A stretch of DNA of 64,000 nt from S015-6 sp964384945 (GTDB lineage: Bacteria; Desulfobacterota; DSWW01), in NCBI GenBank assembly GCA_964384945.1, contig CAYLMK010000001.1:248001-312000 (forward strand). The letters run 5' to 3'. Each line of letters opens with the position of its first letter. Within the stretch, counting starts at the first letter, position 1. The notes under the pieces were generated by a model, which saw only the letters and a program-made list of their open reading frames with translations, made no database searches and was not told the DNA's origin. The position numbers were made by a program, and so were the translations under genes. Of this stretch, positions 43,266 to 51,481 are shown piece after piece.

Positions 43266-44306
43266 ATGATGCTCGGCATTACCCGAAAGAACCTTTTTTC
43301 GCTCCTTCTCGGCCTCGCACTCTTTGCCGGACTCCTTTACTGGATCCGTGCCTCTGCGGTCATCGAGCATCTTTCCCGGGTCGGGCCCTGGTTTGCAGCC
43401 ATCGTTCTGGGGTACGGCCTTGCCCAGCTCAGCTTCGTGCTGGCGTGGCGGGCCCTGCTCGATTCCGAAGCCAAGGCGGTCGGGCTATGGGAGCTCTTTC
43501 GTGTCTACCTGGCCGGCGATGCCGTCAACTACTTGGTCGTGAGCGGGAATCTTGCCGGAGAACCGCTGAAGGCGCATCTGTTACGAGACCGGCTTCCGAT
43601 GGTCAAGGGCCTCTCCTCCGTCACCGTCAACAAGCTTTCCGAGACGGTCAGCATGATCGCCTTCCAGGCCTTCGGGCTGGCCCTTGCGTTTGCCTGCCGA
43701 CTGCTGACCCCGGGGATGGCCTGGGGAAGCCTGGTGGTGTTCGCGTGCATGACGACCTTCATCGCTTTGTTCTTCTGGCGCCAGAAGAGGGGCCTGTTCG
43801 GATGGATTTTTGTCGGACTGGGCAAGGCGGGGATCGCAAAGGACTTCTTCGAAAGGATCGGTTCGAAGGCCCGAAGTCTGGACGACCAGATATCCGGATT
43901 CTATAACGGGGGCGGGCTCCGCTTTCTCTTATCCCTGGGCTTCAACTTCCTGGGATGGTGCGGAGGCGCGCTGGAGGCCTATTTCCTTCTGAAGTTGCTG
44001 GGTGTAGACGCCTCCCTGCCGATGGTTTTCGCCGTCGAGGCGCTTTCCATCCTGGCGAACAACCTGTTCTTTTTTGTACCGGCGCGGCTCGGCGGCAGCG
44101 ACGGGGGAAAGGTGCTGATCTTTCTTTCCATGGGGATGTCTTCGGCCATGGGATTCGCCTTCGGGCTCCTTCGCAGGGCCCGTGAGATCTTCTATGTTGC
44201 CGTCGGATTGGTGTTTCTGATCCAGCTCAACCCATTCCGAGAAAGAAATTCAAGACAGGCCCAGGACGTTGCCCCTGTCTGTCCCACGGAAAGCGCGGCC
44301 CTCTAG
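43266..44306 (+). CDS. Flippase-like / LPG-synthase-type integral membrane protein (PF03706-like)
   Basis: 346 residues with about eight membrane helices (LFSLLLGLALFAGLLYWI at the start). LAQLSFVLAWRALLDSE, VSGNLAGEPLKAHLLR and SVTVNKLSETVSMIAFQAFGLAL match the lysylphosphatidylglycerol-synthase transmembrane/AglD-type family, and FVPARLGGSDGGKVLIF is its C-terminal hallmark. Members act in lipid-linked sugar or polar lipid handling; the soluble aminoacyl-transferase domain of MprF is absent. HpnL of hopanoid loci is a relative. First gene of the plus-strand head-group group. Two consecutive ATGs at 43266 and 43269 are possible starts. Confidence 0.82.
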   Translation: MMLGITRKNLFSLLLGLALFAGLLYWIRASAVIEHLSRVGPWFAAIVLGYGLAQLSFVLAWRALLDSEAKAVGLWELFRVYLAGDAVNYLVVSGNLAGEPLKAHLLRDRLPMVKGLSSVTVNKLSETVSMIAFQAFGLALAFACRLLTPGMAWGSLVVFACMTTFIALFFWRQKRGLFGWIFVGLGKAGIAKDFFERIGSKARSLDDQISGFYNGGGLRFLLSLGFNFLGWCGGALEAYFLLKLLGVDASLPMVFAVEALSILANNLFFFVPARLGGSDGGKVLIFLSMGMSSAMGFAFGLLRRAREIFYVAVGLVFLIQLNPFRERNSRQAQDVAPVCPTESAAL

Positions 44307-44401
44307 GAGGGACCGAAGGACAGGGTGCGTTGGAACCTTTCGGAGCGATTACGGGTCTATAGAGCGGCAAGGGCCCGCGTGCGGGTTGCGGAGGCCCGTA
44401 G

Positions 44402-45172
44402 ATGCCTGAGCACAGGACGGAAACCCCGGTGAAGGATCGATTACGGCCGCCGCGAGAAACGAAGGCGTGCCTGTTTGATTTCGGAGGCACCCTGGACGCG
44501 GACGGTCTGACCTGGCAGGACCGCTTCTTTGCCCTCTACGAGAAACACGGGATCCTGGTGGACCGGGAGTCCTTCCGGCAGGCCTTCCACGCGGCCGACG
44601 ACGCCCTGACCGAGAGCGGGGAACTCGCCGAGGCGGGCCTGATGGAAACGATCCGGACGCAGGCGAAACGGGTCTGGTCCGGCCTGGGTTTGAACGGCGG
44701 GCACCCGGGGTTGAGCGCGATCGTGACGGATTTCTTCAGCGCCATGGACCGGCACGTGAAGCGAAATCGAAGCCTCCTGGTCATGCTCAGGGGGCGGTAT
44801 GAACTCGGAATTGTCTCGAACTTCTACGGAAACCTGGAAAGAGTCTGCGAGGATCTCGGCATTCGGGATCTCTTTTCGTGCCTGGTCGACTCCTGCCGCG
44901 TGGGGGCCGTCAAGCCCGACCCGCGGATCTTCCGGGCGGCCCTGGACCGAATGCGTGTGGGGCCGGCTGATGCGGTCTTCGTGGGGGACAATCCCTGGCG
45001 CGACATGGAAGGGGCGAAAGGTTTGGGCATGCCGCATGTGTGGCTGGCCGGTGCGAATCCGGAACGGCGAAGCCCCTGCTGCCCGGGGGATCCGGTGATC
45101 CGTTCCCTGGAGGAGCTCGGACCGTTGCTGCTCGACGGTGGGGCCGATCCCTCCCGGAGGAGGACCCGATGA
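44402..45172 (+). CDS. HAD-superfamily (subfamily IA) phosphatase-like hydrolase
   Basis: 256 residues. Motif 1 is CLFDFGGTLDADGL (nucleophile Asp near residue 22), motif 2 LGIVSNFYGN, motif 3 VGAVKPDPRIFRAAL, and motif 4 AVFVGDNPWRDMEGAK. A helical cap lies between motifs 1 and 2. These enzymes dephosphorylate small metabolites. The ATG follows GGAGGCCCGTAG. Its stop overlaps the next gene by ATGA, so it is co-translated with the nucleotidyltransferase, suggesting both act on the same phosphorylated polyol or sugar. Confidence 0.88.
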   Translation: MPEHRTETPVKDRLRPPRETKACLFDFGGTLDADGLTWQDRFFALYEKHGILVDRESFRQAFHAADDALTESGELAEAGLMETIRTQAKRVWSGLGLNGGHPGLSAIVTDFFSAMDRHVKRNRSLLVMLRGRYELGIVSNFYGNLERVCEDLGIRDLFSCLVDSCRVGAVKPDPRIFRAALDRMRVGPADAVFVGDNPWRDMEGAKGLGMPHVWLAGANPERRSPCCPGDPVIRSLEELGPLLLDGGADPSRRRTR

Positions 45173-45882
45173 AGGCGGGTATCTTCGCAGCGGGGATGGG
45201 CTCGCGGTTCGTGCAGGCCGGCTGCATCGAGCCGAAGCCGCTCATTTGCCTGCGCGGCAAGCCGCTAATCCGCCACGTGCTGGACGGGCTTTTCCAGGCC
45301 GGGATCGATGAGGTGGAGCTTCTCTTGAACGCGGAATCCGCCTTCGACCCGGTCGAGAAGTACATGGACCGACTGCCTGAGGGTTACAGGGTGCGCACTT
45401 CGAGAAAGACAACCCGGACTTCGTACGAAAGCTTCCGCTTTCTCACGGATCGACTCGGGAGGCCCCCCTTCCTGCTGTGCACGGTGGATACCATCTTCCC
45501 CGTGGAGGCACTGAAGGAATTCCTGAACGTCCGTTCCTATCCTTCGGAATGCCAGCTTGTCCTGGCCGCAACCGATTTCGTGCACGACGAGAAGCCTCTC
45601 TGGGTGGAGATGAACGCAGAGGGCAAGGTTGTGGGACTGGGGGAGGCTGCCCGGACCCGGGAGGCGGTGACGGCCGGCCTCTACCTCCTGCTGAAGGACT
45701 GCATGGGCCAGGCGGGGTCCGGGCCGTTCCGCGCTCTTCGGGGCTTCCTGGGAAGCCTGGTTGAAGCAGGCGCGGAGGTATGGGCGAAAAGGTTTCCCGC
45801 GGTTCTCGACATCGACTGCCCCGACGATATCCGGGTTGCCGAGTCTTTGTTGACCGGGTCACGGGCCGGTTGTATGGCATAG
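45169..45882 (+). CDS. Nucleotidyltransferase (sugar/alcohol-phosphate NTP transferase-like)
   Basis: 237 residues. IFAAGMGSRF is the nucleotide-binding loop, and EPKPLICLRGKPLIRHVLDGL contains the catalytic Lys-Pro-Leu motif. LLCTVDTIFP carries the metal-binding Asp of the family. The size fits LicC/IspD-like cytidylyltransferases or small sugar-1-phosphate nucleotidyltransferases without a C-terminal hexapeptide domain. It overlaps the HAD gene by 4 bases. The later CDP-alcohol enzyme in the group carries a degenerate version of this fold, so this protein is the likely source of the CDP-activated head group. Confidence 0.87.
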   Translation: MKAGIFAAGMGSRFVQAGCIEPKPLICLRGKPLIRHVLDGLFQAGIDEVELLLNAESAFDPVEKYMDRLPEGYRVRTSRKTTRTSYESFRFLTDRLGRPPFLLCTVDTIFPVEALKEFLNVRSYPSECQLVLAATDFVHDEKPLWVEMNAEGKVVGLGEAARTREAVTAGLYLLLKDCMGQAGSGPFRALRGFLGSLVEAGAEVWAKRFPAVLDIDCPDDIRVAESLLTGSRAGCMA

Positions 45883-46059
45883 AATATTCTTTAACGATTT
45901 TGATTTATTCTATTGACAAGACACAAAAAATTTTATATCCAGTGAAGAATTTTACTTGCAGGAACACGGGACACGCTTCGAACGACGCGCGGTTTTGTTC
46001 TGTTTCAGTCCGTCTACGGCGGGGCATGAACGAAAACCCACGAATGAGGTAATCACCCC
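45883..46059 (+). other. AT-rich promoter-bearing gap inside the head-group gene group
   Basis: The first 80 bases are strikingly AT-rich compared with the rest of the window. They contain TTGACA (45913-45918), a 17-base spacer and TATCCA (45936-45941), likely a promoter for the ATP-grasp operon. A GAGGT site lies eight bases before the ATG at 46060. Confidence 0.55.
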
Positions 46060-46890
46060 ATGATAGGTATTTTTCGGGAGGAAGTCTTCTCCCCCAATCG
46101 TGTTGAGGATGATGCCGCGATTCTGCGATTGACCGCCGAGGCGGTTCGACGAAGGGGATTTGATGTCGAACTGGCGTATCCTCGGGAGCTTTCCCCGGAG
46201 ACTCCTCCTCAGCCGGCCTTTGCCATGTGCGAGGGGCTGGATTCCCTTGGCATCCTGGAGCAGTGGGAATCGAAGGGTCACCCGGTCGTGAACAGCCCAA
46301 AAGCGGTGAAGAACTGCTATCGTCACCGGATGCTCAAGCTCCTGAACCATGGGACCGTGCCTTTCCCGAAGACGCTCCTCATTCAGACGTCCGAAAGCAT
46401 CAACGGCCAATTCAACCTGGGCAAGGGTGTTTGGGTGAAGCGGGGGGACGTCCACAGCACGCAACCCGGTGACGTGGAGTTGATTTTCGACCGCCCCTCG
46501 CTGGAACGTACGGTGGAATCCATGCGATCGCGCTGGATCGAGCAGGCGATTCTGCAGGAGCACGTGAGGGGAGACCTGATCAAGTTTTATGGAGTGCTCC
46601 CGCAGCGCTGGTTCCGTCACTTTTATCACAAGCCCGAGGCGGCCAAGGGGCTCCCCTTCTCCCCGGAGCAGATTCGGAAGACCGCGGAGTTTGCCGCCAT
46701 GCGACTCGGCCTTCAGGTGTACGGCGGGGACATCGTCGTCACACAAGACGCTCACTTCCTGATCGACATCAACAGCTGGCCGAGCTTTGCGGTCTGCAGG
46801 GAAGAGGCCGCGGAACAAATCGCCATCTGTCTGGAGCGCCGGCAGGGCCTTTGGGAGCCTCGCGCTGCCCTTCAGTGGAGGTCAGCGTGA
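46060..46890 (+). CDS. ATP-grasp enzyme (RimK/ITPK-like)
   Basis: 276 residues. VNSPKAVKNCYRHRML is the typical start of the ATP-grasp fold, VWVKRGDVHSTQPGDVELI holds the ATP-binding Lys, ILQEHVRGDLIKFYGVL the next strand pair, and GGDIVVTQDAHFLIDINSW ends in the metal-binding Asp-x-Asn. Most such enzymes join an amino acid to an amine; the DINSWPSF ending also resembles inositol phosphate kinases. Ligase and kinase cannot be separated by eye. Its stop overlaps the aminotransferase start by GTGA. Confidence 0.83.
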   Translation: MIGIFREEVFSPNRVEDDAAILRLTAEAVRRRGFDVELAYPRELSPETPPQPAFAMCEGLDSLGILEQWESKGHPVVNSPKAVKNCYRHRMLKLLNHGTVPFPKTLLIQTSESINGQFNLGKGVWVKRGDVHSTQPGDVELIFDRPSLERTVESMRSRWIEQAILQEHVRGDLIKFYGVLPQRWFRHFYHKPEAAKGLPFSPEQIRKTAEFAAMRLGLQVYGGDIVVTQDAHFLIDINSWPSFAVCREEAAEQIAICLERRQGLWEPRAALQWRSA

Positions 46891-48245
46891 GCCCCGACGC
46901 GTGCCCAAGTCCCTCGCGTCCTCCTGACCCGCTGGACAACCTATCCGAACCGATCTTTGAAGAAGAACAGCGGTACATCGCGCCGGGCGCGCAGAGTATC
47001 GCAATCAACTCCCGCCTGGTCATCGATCACGGCCGCGGCGTCCGCCTCTGGGACGTGGAGGGCAGGGAGTTTCTCGACTTCTTCTGCGGCGTTACCGTGG
47101 GAAGCCTCGGGCACAGCCACCCGAAGTACGTTGCCGCCCTGCAGAAACAGCTCGAGAAGGTGGTCTTCGGCAGCTTTACGACCAGGCCCCGCGTCCGGTT
47201 CCTGAAAGGGCTGGCCGAGGCGGCCCCCGGAAACCTGCGAAGGAGCATTTTGTACAGTGGCGGTTCCGAGGCGGTGGAAGCCGCCCTGCGACTGGCCAAG
47301 GCGTACACCAAGAAATTCGAGTTCATCGGTTTCTGGGGAGGCTTCCACGGGAAGACGGGCGGCGTCCTCGGCCTGATCGGAGATCATTTCAAGCATCAGC
47401 GGGGCCCTCTGGCCCCAGGCTTGTACTCCGTTCCCTATGCGAATTGCTATCGGTGTCCTTTTCACGCAACCCACCCGGGGTGTTCGTTTCTCTGCGTCGA
47501 GTTCCTGCGCAAATTCATCCGGCACAATACCTCCGGCAGCATCGCAGCCATTCTGGTCGAGCCGATCCAGGGCACTGCCGGAAACGTCGTTCCGCCGCCC
47601 GGGTTCCTCAAATCGCTTCAAGAGGTCGCGCGGGAAGCCGAGGCGCTTCTCATCGTCGACGAAATCATCACGGGATTCGGCAGGACAGGCAAGATGTTCT
47701 GTGTCGAGCACGAGGGGATCGTTCCCGACATCATGACCCTCGGCAAGGGCATGGGCGGCGGGTTTCCGGTCAGCGGACTGATCTCCACCGACGAAATCGT
47801 TGCCGCAAAACCCTTCTCGATGCCGAGTGCGAGTTCGTCGAGTTACGGCGGCAACCCGCTCGCGGCGGCTGCATGCCTCGTCACGCTGGAGACCATCCTT
47901 GAAGAAAAACTGGTGGAGAATTCCCGCACCGTGGGCGCATGGCTGCTCGAACAGTTCCGCGGGATCGAAGACCGGTACCCCTTCGTGGGAAACGTGCGGG
48001 GCCGAGGCCTGATGATCGGCGTAGAGCTGGTCCGAGACAAGAAATCCCGAGAGCCCTTCTCCGGTCGGGCCGCAAGGGCCTGTTTTGACCTGGCCCTGAA
48101 GGAAGGGCTGATCCTGATGATCACCAACTCGGTCATTCGGGTCAACCCGGCCCTGATCCTGTCCCGGGAAGAAGCGGCTGTCGGGCTGGAAAAACTGAAA
48201 AAAGTCTTCGACATCCTGGAAAGGGACAGGCTTCACCAAGCATAG
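46887..48245 (+). CDS. Class III PLP-dependent aminotransferase
   Basis: 452 residues. YSGGSEAVEAALRLAKAYT binds the PLP phosphate, LIVDEIITGFGRTGKMF holds the ring-binding Asp, and MTLGKGMGGGFPVSG the Schiff-base Lys. RGRGLMIGVELV is the C-terminal class III signature. A Cys-rich insert (NCYRCPFHATHPGCSFLC) occurs in some omega-aminotransferases. GTG at 46887 has GGAGG six bases upstream and overlaps the ATP-grasp stop, so I prefer it to the earlier open frame. Context suggests it aminates a keto-polyol or keto-cyclitol produced by the dehydrogenase next door. Confidence 0.9.
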   Translation: MSPDACPSPSRPPDPLDNLSEPIFEEEQRYIAPGAQSIAINSRLVIDHGRGVRLWDVEGREFLDFFCGVTVGSLGHSHPKYVAALQKQLEKVVFGSFTTRPRVRFLKGLAEAAPGNLRRSILYSGGSEAVEAALRLAKAYTKKFEFIGFWGGFHGKTGGVLGLIGDHFKHQRGPLAPGLYSVPYANCYRCPFHATHPGCSFLCVEFLRKFIRHNTSGSIAAILVEPIQGTAGNVVPPPGFLKSLQEVAREAEALLIVDEIITGFGRTGKMFCVEHEGIVPDIMTLGKGMGGGFPVSGLISTDEIVAAKPFSMPSASSSSYGGNPLAAAACLVTLETILEEKLVENSRTVGAWLLEQFRGIEDRYPFVGNVRGRGLMIGVELVRDKKSREPFSGRAARACFDLALKEGLILMITNSVIRVNPALILSREEAAVGLEKLKKVFDILERDRLHQA

Positions 48246-48324
48246 CGGTCGGCATCCTCGTTGCGCCGTGCCGTCGCATGGACCCATGCGCAGGACCCCC
48301 CGCCGCAAGCACCTTGCTTCTCCG

Positions 48325-49380
48325 ATGGAAATGCAAAGAAGAAACCAATGCCTGAAAGGGGCCATGATCGGCTTCGGCAACATGGCCGAGAACGGCCATC
48401 TACCCGCCTGGCTCCGGGAACGCAGGGTTTCTCTTCAGGCCGTCTGCGACCCGAATCCGGCGCGACGCAGGCGAGCCGAGGAGCTTCTGCCCGGTGTCCG
48501 CACCTATGTTTCCCCGGAGGACCTGTATGCGGTTGAGGCCCTGGATTTCGTCGACGTCTCCACGCCCCCTGCTTCCCATGCGAGGCTCACGGCGGAAGCC
48601 TTGCGCCGGGGCCTGCACGTTCTCTGCGAGAAGCCCTTCGTCGGAACGCGTGGGGAACTGCGGAAGATTCGACTCCTGACCCAGAGCCGGAGGCGGGTCG
48701 CGTTCCCCGTCCACAACTGGAAGTATGCCCCGGCACTCGCGAAAGCCATCGACTGGGTCCGCAAGGGCCTCATCGGCAAGGTGCTCCACAGCGAGTTCCA
48801 CACCCTGAGGCGCCGTCCTGCCGTGGGGCTGACCCCATGGAGAAGCCGGAAAGAGGAGGCGGGGGGTGGAGGGATTCTGCTCGATCACGGCTGGCACGGG
48901 ATCTATCTTCTGTTGAGTTTCCACGGCGAGCGTCCCTGCTCCGTATCGGCCCGACTCGACCCCTCCCCGAACCCGCCGGGCCGGGCCGAACATACCGCCC
49001 ATCTTCTCCTGACGTTCCCCGAGGCGACCGCCTCCCTCTTTCTCACCTGGAAGGCGAACCGAAGATACAATGCGGCCCGCATTTACGGCGACCGAGGCAT
49101 CCTGATCCTGGAAGACGACCGCATCGTCATGCATCCCGAGAAGGGCCGGCCGCGGGTTGCTGCCTATCGGCGCCCCCTGTCGTACGGCTCCCATCACCCG
49201 GAATGGTTCGGTCCTGTCCTCGACCGGTTCCTCGGAGCCGTCGAGGATCCCCGGAAGGCGACCAGGGAACTCGAGGAGGCCTCGCTGTGCCTTGAAGTCA
49301 CCCTCAGGGGCTACGCGTCCGGTCGGAAGGGGGGTAGGAACATCCCGATCCCTTCCGGATCCGAAGGAGGCCGGGGATGA
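48325..49380 (+). CDS. Gfo/Idh/MocA-family NAD(P)-dependent dehydrogenase
   Basis: 351 residues. AMIGFGNMAENGHLPAWL is the Rossmann loop, VDVSTPPASHARLTAEAL follows, and GLHVLCEKPFVG contains the catalytic Lys of the EKP motif. LLDHGWHGIYLLLSF provides the active-site Asp and His, and the C-terminal half is the usual open beta sheet. Members oxidise or reduce hydroxyl groups of sugars and inositols. The ATG at 48325 is preferred to the one at 48268. The stop overlaps the next gene by ATGA. Probably supplies the keto substrate for the aminotransferase. Confidence 0.88.
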   Translation: MEMQRRNQCLKGAMIGFGNMAENGHLPAWLRERRVSLQAVCDPNPARRRRAEELLPGVRTYVSPEDLYAVEALDFVDVSTPPASHARLTAEALRRGLHVLCEKPFVGTRGELRKIRLLTQSRRRVAFPVHNWKYAPALAKAIDWVRKGLIGKVLHSEFHTLRRRPAVGLTPWRSRKEEAGGGGILLDHGWHGIYLLLSFHGERPCSVSARLDPSPNPPGRAEHTAHLLLTFPEATASLFLTWKANRRYNAARIYGDRGILILEDDRIVMHPEKGRPRVAAYRRPLSYGSHHPEWFGPVLDRFLGAVEDPRKATRELEEASLCLEVTLRGYASGRKGGRNIPIPSGSEGGRG

Positions 49381-50693
49381 TCAAGAAGGCCCTTGTGCTG
49401 TTGCCCACGGCCGGAGACCGGGACCGGGACGTCCTGAGCCCCCTGGCCCGCCTGGGCGGGCTGAGCCTGATCCAGCGGACCCTGTACAGCCTCCAGTGGG
49501 CCGGCATTGAAAAAGGAATCGTCCTCTCCCAGGACCAGTGGCCGGGTCTGGCGGACCACATCCGAAAGGATCCCCGGATCAAGGCCTTCTCCTGGCTGTC
49601 CTCCCGCGCGAGCCGGGAATTGTTTTGCGGGCCGACCGACGCGACCTCCGCCCGGGAAGACTGCATCGTTCACTTCCCCTGCTGGATCGTCGACCGGCAG
49701 GTTCTCAAGGATCTCTGCGGGCGGGAACGGCCCCTCGACGGGATCACGCTCTTCGAACCGCCTCCCTCCTCCCCTCAGGCAGAACGAAGGGGCCCGGCCC
49801 TGGCCCTCGTTCCAAGCGCCTCCTGCCGGGCCCTGATCCAGGCTTGGGAGGAGAGGGGGCCCCTCGAGGAGCGGATCCGCCAACTGGACGAAACCGTCCG
49901 GGTCGGCAGGGAGCATCTGCCCGAAGAAGCCCTGGTGCGGGTCGAATTCGAGGCGGACCTGCCCGAGGCGGAGCGCCGGCTTTTCCGGCGGCTCATCAAG
50001 CCCACGGAAAGCTTTCTCTCACAGAAATTCGAGAGAAAGGTATCCCTGGCGATCACGCGCCGTCTGCTCGATACCCGGATCACACCGAACCAGATCAGCA
50101 TCGCGTCGATCCTGCTCGGCGTGTTCAGCGCCCTTCTTTTTCTGGCCGAGCCCCGGACGGCTCACGTGGCCGGGGGCCTCCTATTGATTCTTTCGAGCAT
50201 CCTTGACGGCTGCGACGGAGAACTGGCCCGGCTCCGGTTTCAGGAATCGCGCTGGGGCTCCTGGCTGGATTTTCTGGGGGACAACGTCGTCCACATGTCC
50301 TTCTTTCTCTGTCTCGGGGTCGGGCTCTCCCTGCGGGGGGCAGGCGCCCTGTACGCCTGGTTGGGGGGTGTGGCGGTGCTCGGGAATCTCGGGGCCGCCT
50401 CGGCCGTCTTCTTCCGTGTTTTCCTGAAGAGCGGCGGGAGCGTGATCACGTTCGCCACCCCGGTGCGCGTCGAGGAGATGAACCGCGCAACCGGCTGGCT
50501 CAAGCGCCGGATCGAGTTCACCGACAAGCTCAGCAACCGGGATTTCTTCTATCTGGTTCTCTTGTGCGCGGCGATCGGACAACTGTGGATCTTCATGTGG
50601 GTCGCCGCGGTCGGGGCGCTGTTCTATTTCTTCAACCTGCTCTATCTCTACCACCGCATGCGGGCCGCCCCGGGCCCCCGCTCCGCCCCCTAG
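49377..50693 (+). CDS. CDP-alcohol phosphatidyltransferase with degenerate N-terminal nucleotidyltransferase domain
   Basis: 438 residues. The C-terminal half is a membrane CDP-alcohol phosphotransferase: DGCDGELARLRF, then eight-residue spacing to GSWLDFLGD, a full D-x2-DG-x2-AR-x8-G-x3-D-x3-D motif, near residue 280, in a six-helix region. The N-terminal about 200 residues align in pattern with nucleotidyltransferases (LVLLPTAGDRDRDVLSPLA, GGLSLIQRTLYSLQWAG) but lack the GxGxR loop and PK pair. This layout recalls the archaeal IPCT-DIPPS enzyme of inositol phosphodiester synthesis. Likely transfers a CDP-activated head group, or a free alcohol, to a lipid. ATGA overlap with the dehydrogenase. 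Confidence 0.85.
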   Translation: MIKKALVLLPTAGDRDRDVLSPLARLGGLSLIQRTLYSLQWAGIEKGIVLSQDQWPGLADHIRKDPRIKAFSWLSSRASRELFCGPTDATSAREDCIVHFPCWIVDRQVLKDLCGRERPLDGITLFEPPPSSPQAERRGPALALVPSASCRALIQAWEERGPLEERIRQLDETVRVGREHLPEEALVRVEFEADLPEAERRLFRRLIKPTESFLSQKFERKVSLAITRRLLDTRITPNQISIASILLGVFSALLFLAEPRTAHVAGGLLLILSSILDGCDGELARLRFQESRWGSWLDFLGDNVVHMSFFLCLGVGLSLRGAGALYAWLGGVAVLGNLGAASAVFFRVFLKSGGSVITFATPVRVEEMNRATGWLKRRIEFTDKLSNRDFFYLVLLCAAIGQLWIFMWVAAVGALFYFFNLLYLYHRMRAAPGPRSAP

Positions 50694-50703
50694 GCGATCC
50701 GGA

Positions 50704-51318
50704 CTACTCGTTCAGCTTTTCCGTAAGCCTCCGCTTGAGCTCCTCGTAGGACTCCTCGCGCAGGATCTTCTGTGCCTGGCTGCGCAAGTCGAGCCGGAGG
50801 CTGACGCCGTCGAGAAGGATGTCCTCGATCCGCCATGCCCCGTCCTGCAGCACGAGATGGTAACCCACCTCCACTTCGCCCTCCTCCGGATGGAGGACCA
50901 CGGTCGAGACCTCGGCCTTCCCGTTCCCGCGTACCGCCTCCTCCACCCTCACTTCCGTGCCCTTGAAGAACTTCGCGGATTTCGGATAGGCCACCTTCTC
51001 GAGGACATTCTGGAAGAGACGCACAAAGACCCTCTGCTCATCGGCCGACAGGCCTTCCCATGTCTTCTGGAGGCAGGACCGGCTGAGACCGACCACGTCG
51101 AACGTCCCGGAGATCCGCTTGACCGCCTCGGCCTCGGCGTTGGGGTCTCCGGTCTCGGAGAGCACCCGGACGGCGCCGAGCAGGGACTGTACGGTCGCCT
51201 GCGGGTCCGAGTCCGCCGGCCCCTCTTGCGCTGCGCCGGGCAGTCCCCAGAGGGCGAAGATAACCAAACACACCAGGGATCCGAGCCTTGCAAGGCCGCA
51301 TTCATTCTTTCGCAACAC
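50704..51318 (-). CDS. MlaC/Ttg2D/HpnM-like periplasmic lipid-binding protein
   Basis: 204 residues with a signal peptide (LGSLVCLVIFALWGLPGAAQ). The mature part has the MlaC pattern: VQSLLGAVRVLSE, RISGTFDVVGLSRSCLQKTW, QRVFVRLFQNVLEKVAYP and VEVGYHLVLQDGAWRIEDILLDGVSL across the second half (two pieces). MlaC carries phospholipids across the periplasm; HpnM is its hopanoid-locus relative. The GTG start at 51318 has GGGAGATCC upstream. No MlaD/E/F genes are near, so it probably works with the RND transporter and TolC protein encoded beside it. Confidence 0.85.
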   Translation of the reverse strand: MLRKNECGLARLGSLVCLVIFALWGLPGAAQEGPADSDPQATVQSLLGAVRVLSETGDPNAEAEAVKRISGTFDVVGLSRSCLQKTWEGLSADEQRVFVRLFQNVLEKVAYPKSAKFFKGTEVRVEEAVRGNGKAEVSTVVLHPEEGEVEVGYHLVLQDGAWRIEDILLDGVSLRLDLRSQAQKILREESYEELKRRLTEKLNE

Positions 51319-51383
51319 GGGATCTCCCTTCCGAAGGGCCCGCAGGCCGACGAGCCGACGCGGGCCGGCGTTCCTTCCCCTTC

Positions 51384-51413
51384 ATCTTAGGGCTTTTCCC
51401 CGTCAACATTCAA
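51384..51413 (-). promoter_or_regulatory. Candidate promoter of the MlaC-like gene
   Basis: Minus-strand TTGAAT (51408-51413), 18-base spacer, TAAGAT (51384-51389). It abuts the divergent TolC promoter. Confidence 0.45.
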
Positions 51414-51415
51414 CC

Positions 51416-51444
51416 TTGACTCTCGGCAGGCTTTGCCCTAGGTT
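51416..51444 (+). promoter_or_regulatory. Promoter of the TolC-family gene
   Basis: TTGACT (51416-51421), 17-base spacer, TAGGTT (51439-51444); ATG 38 bases beyond, with CGGAGGCG as ribosome site. Confidence 0.55.
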
Positions 51445-51481
51445 TTCTGACCGGTTCAACCATTCGATCGGAGGCGTTTCC

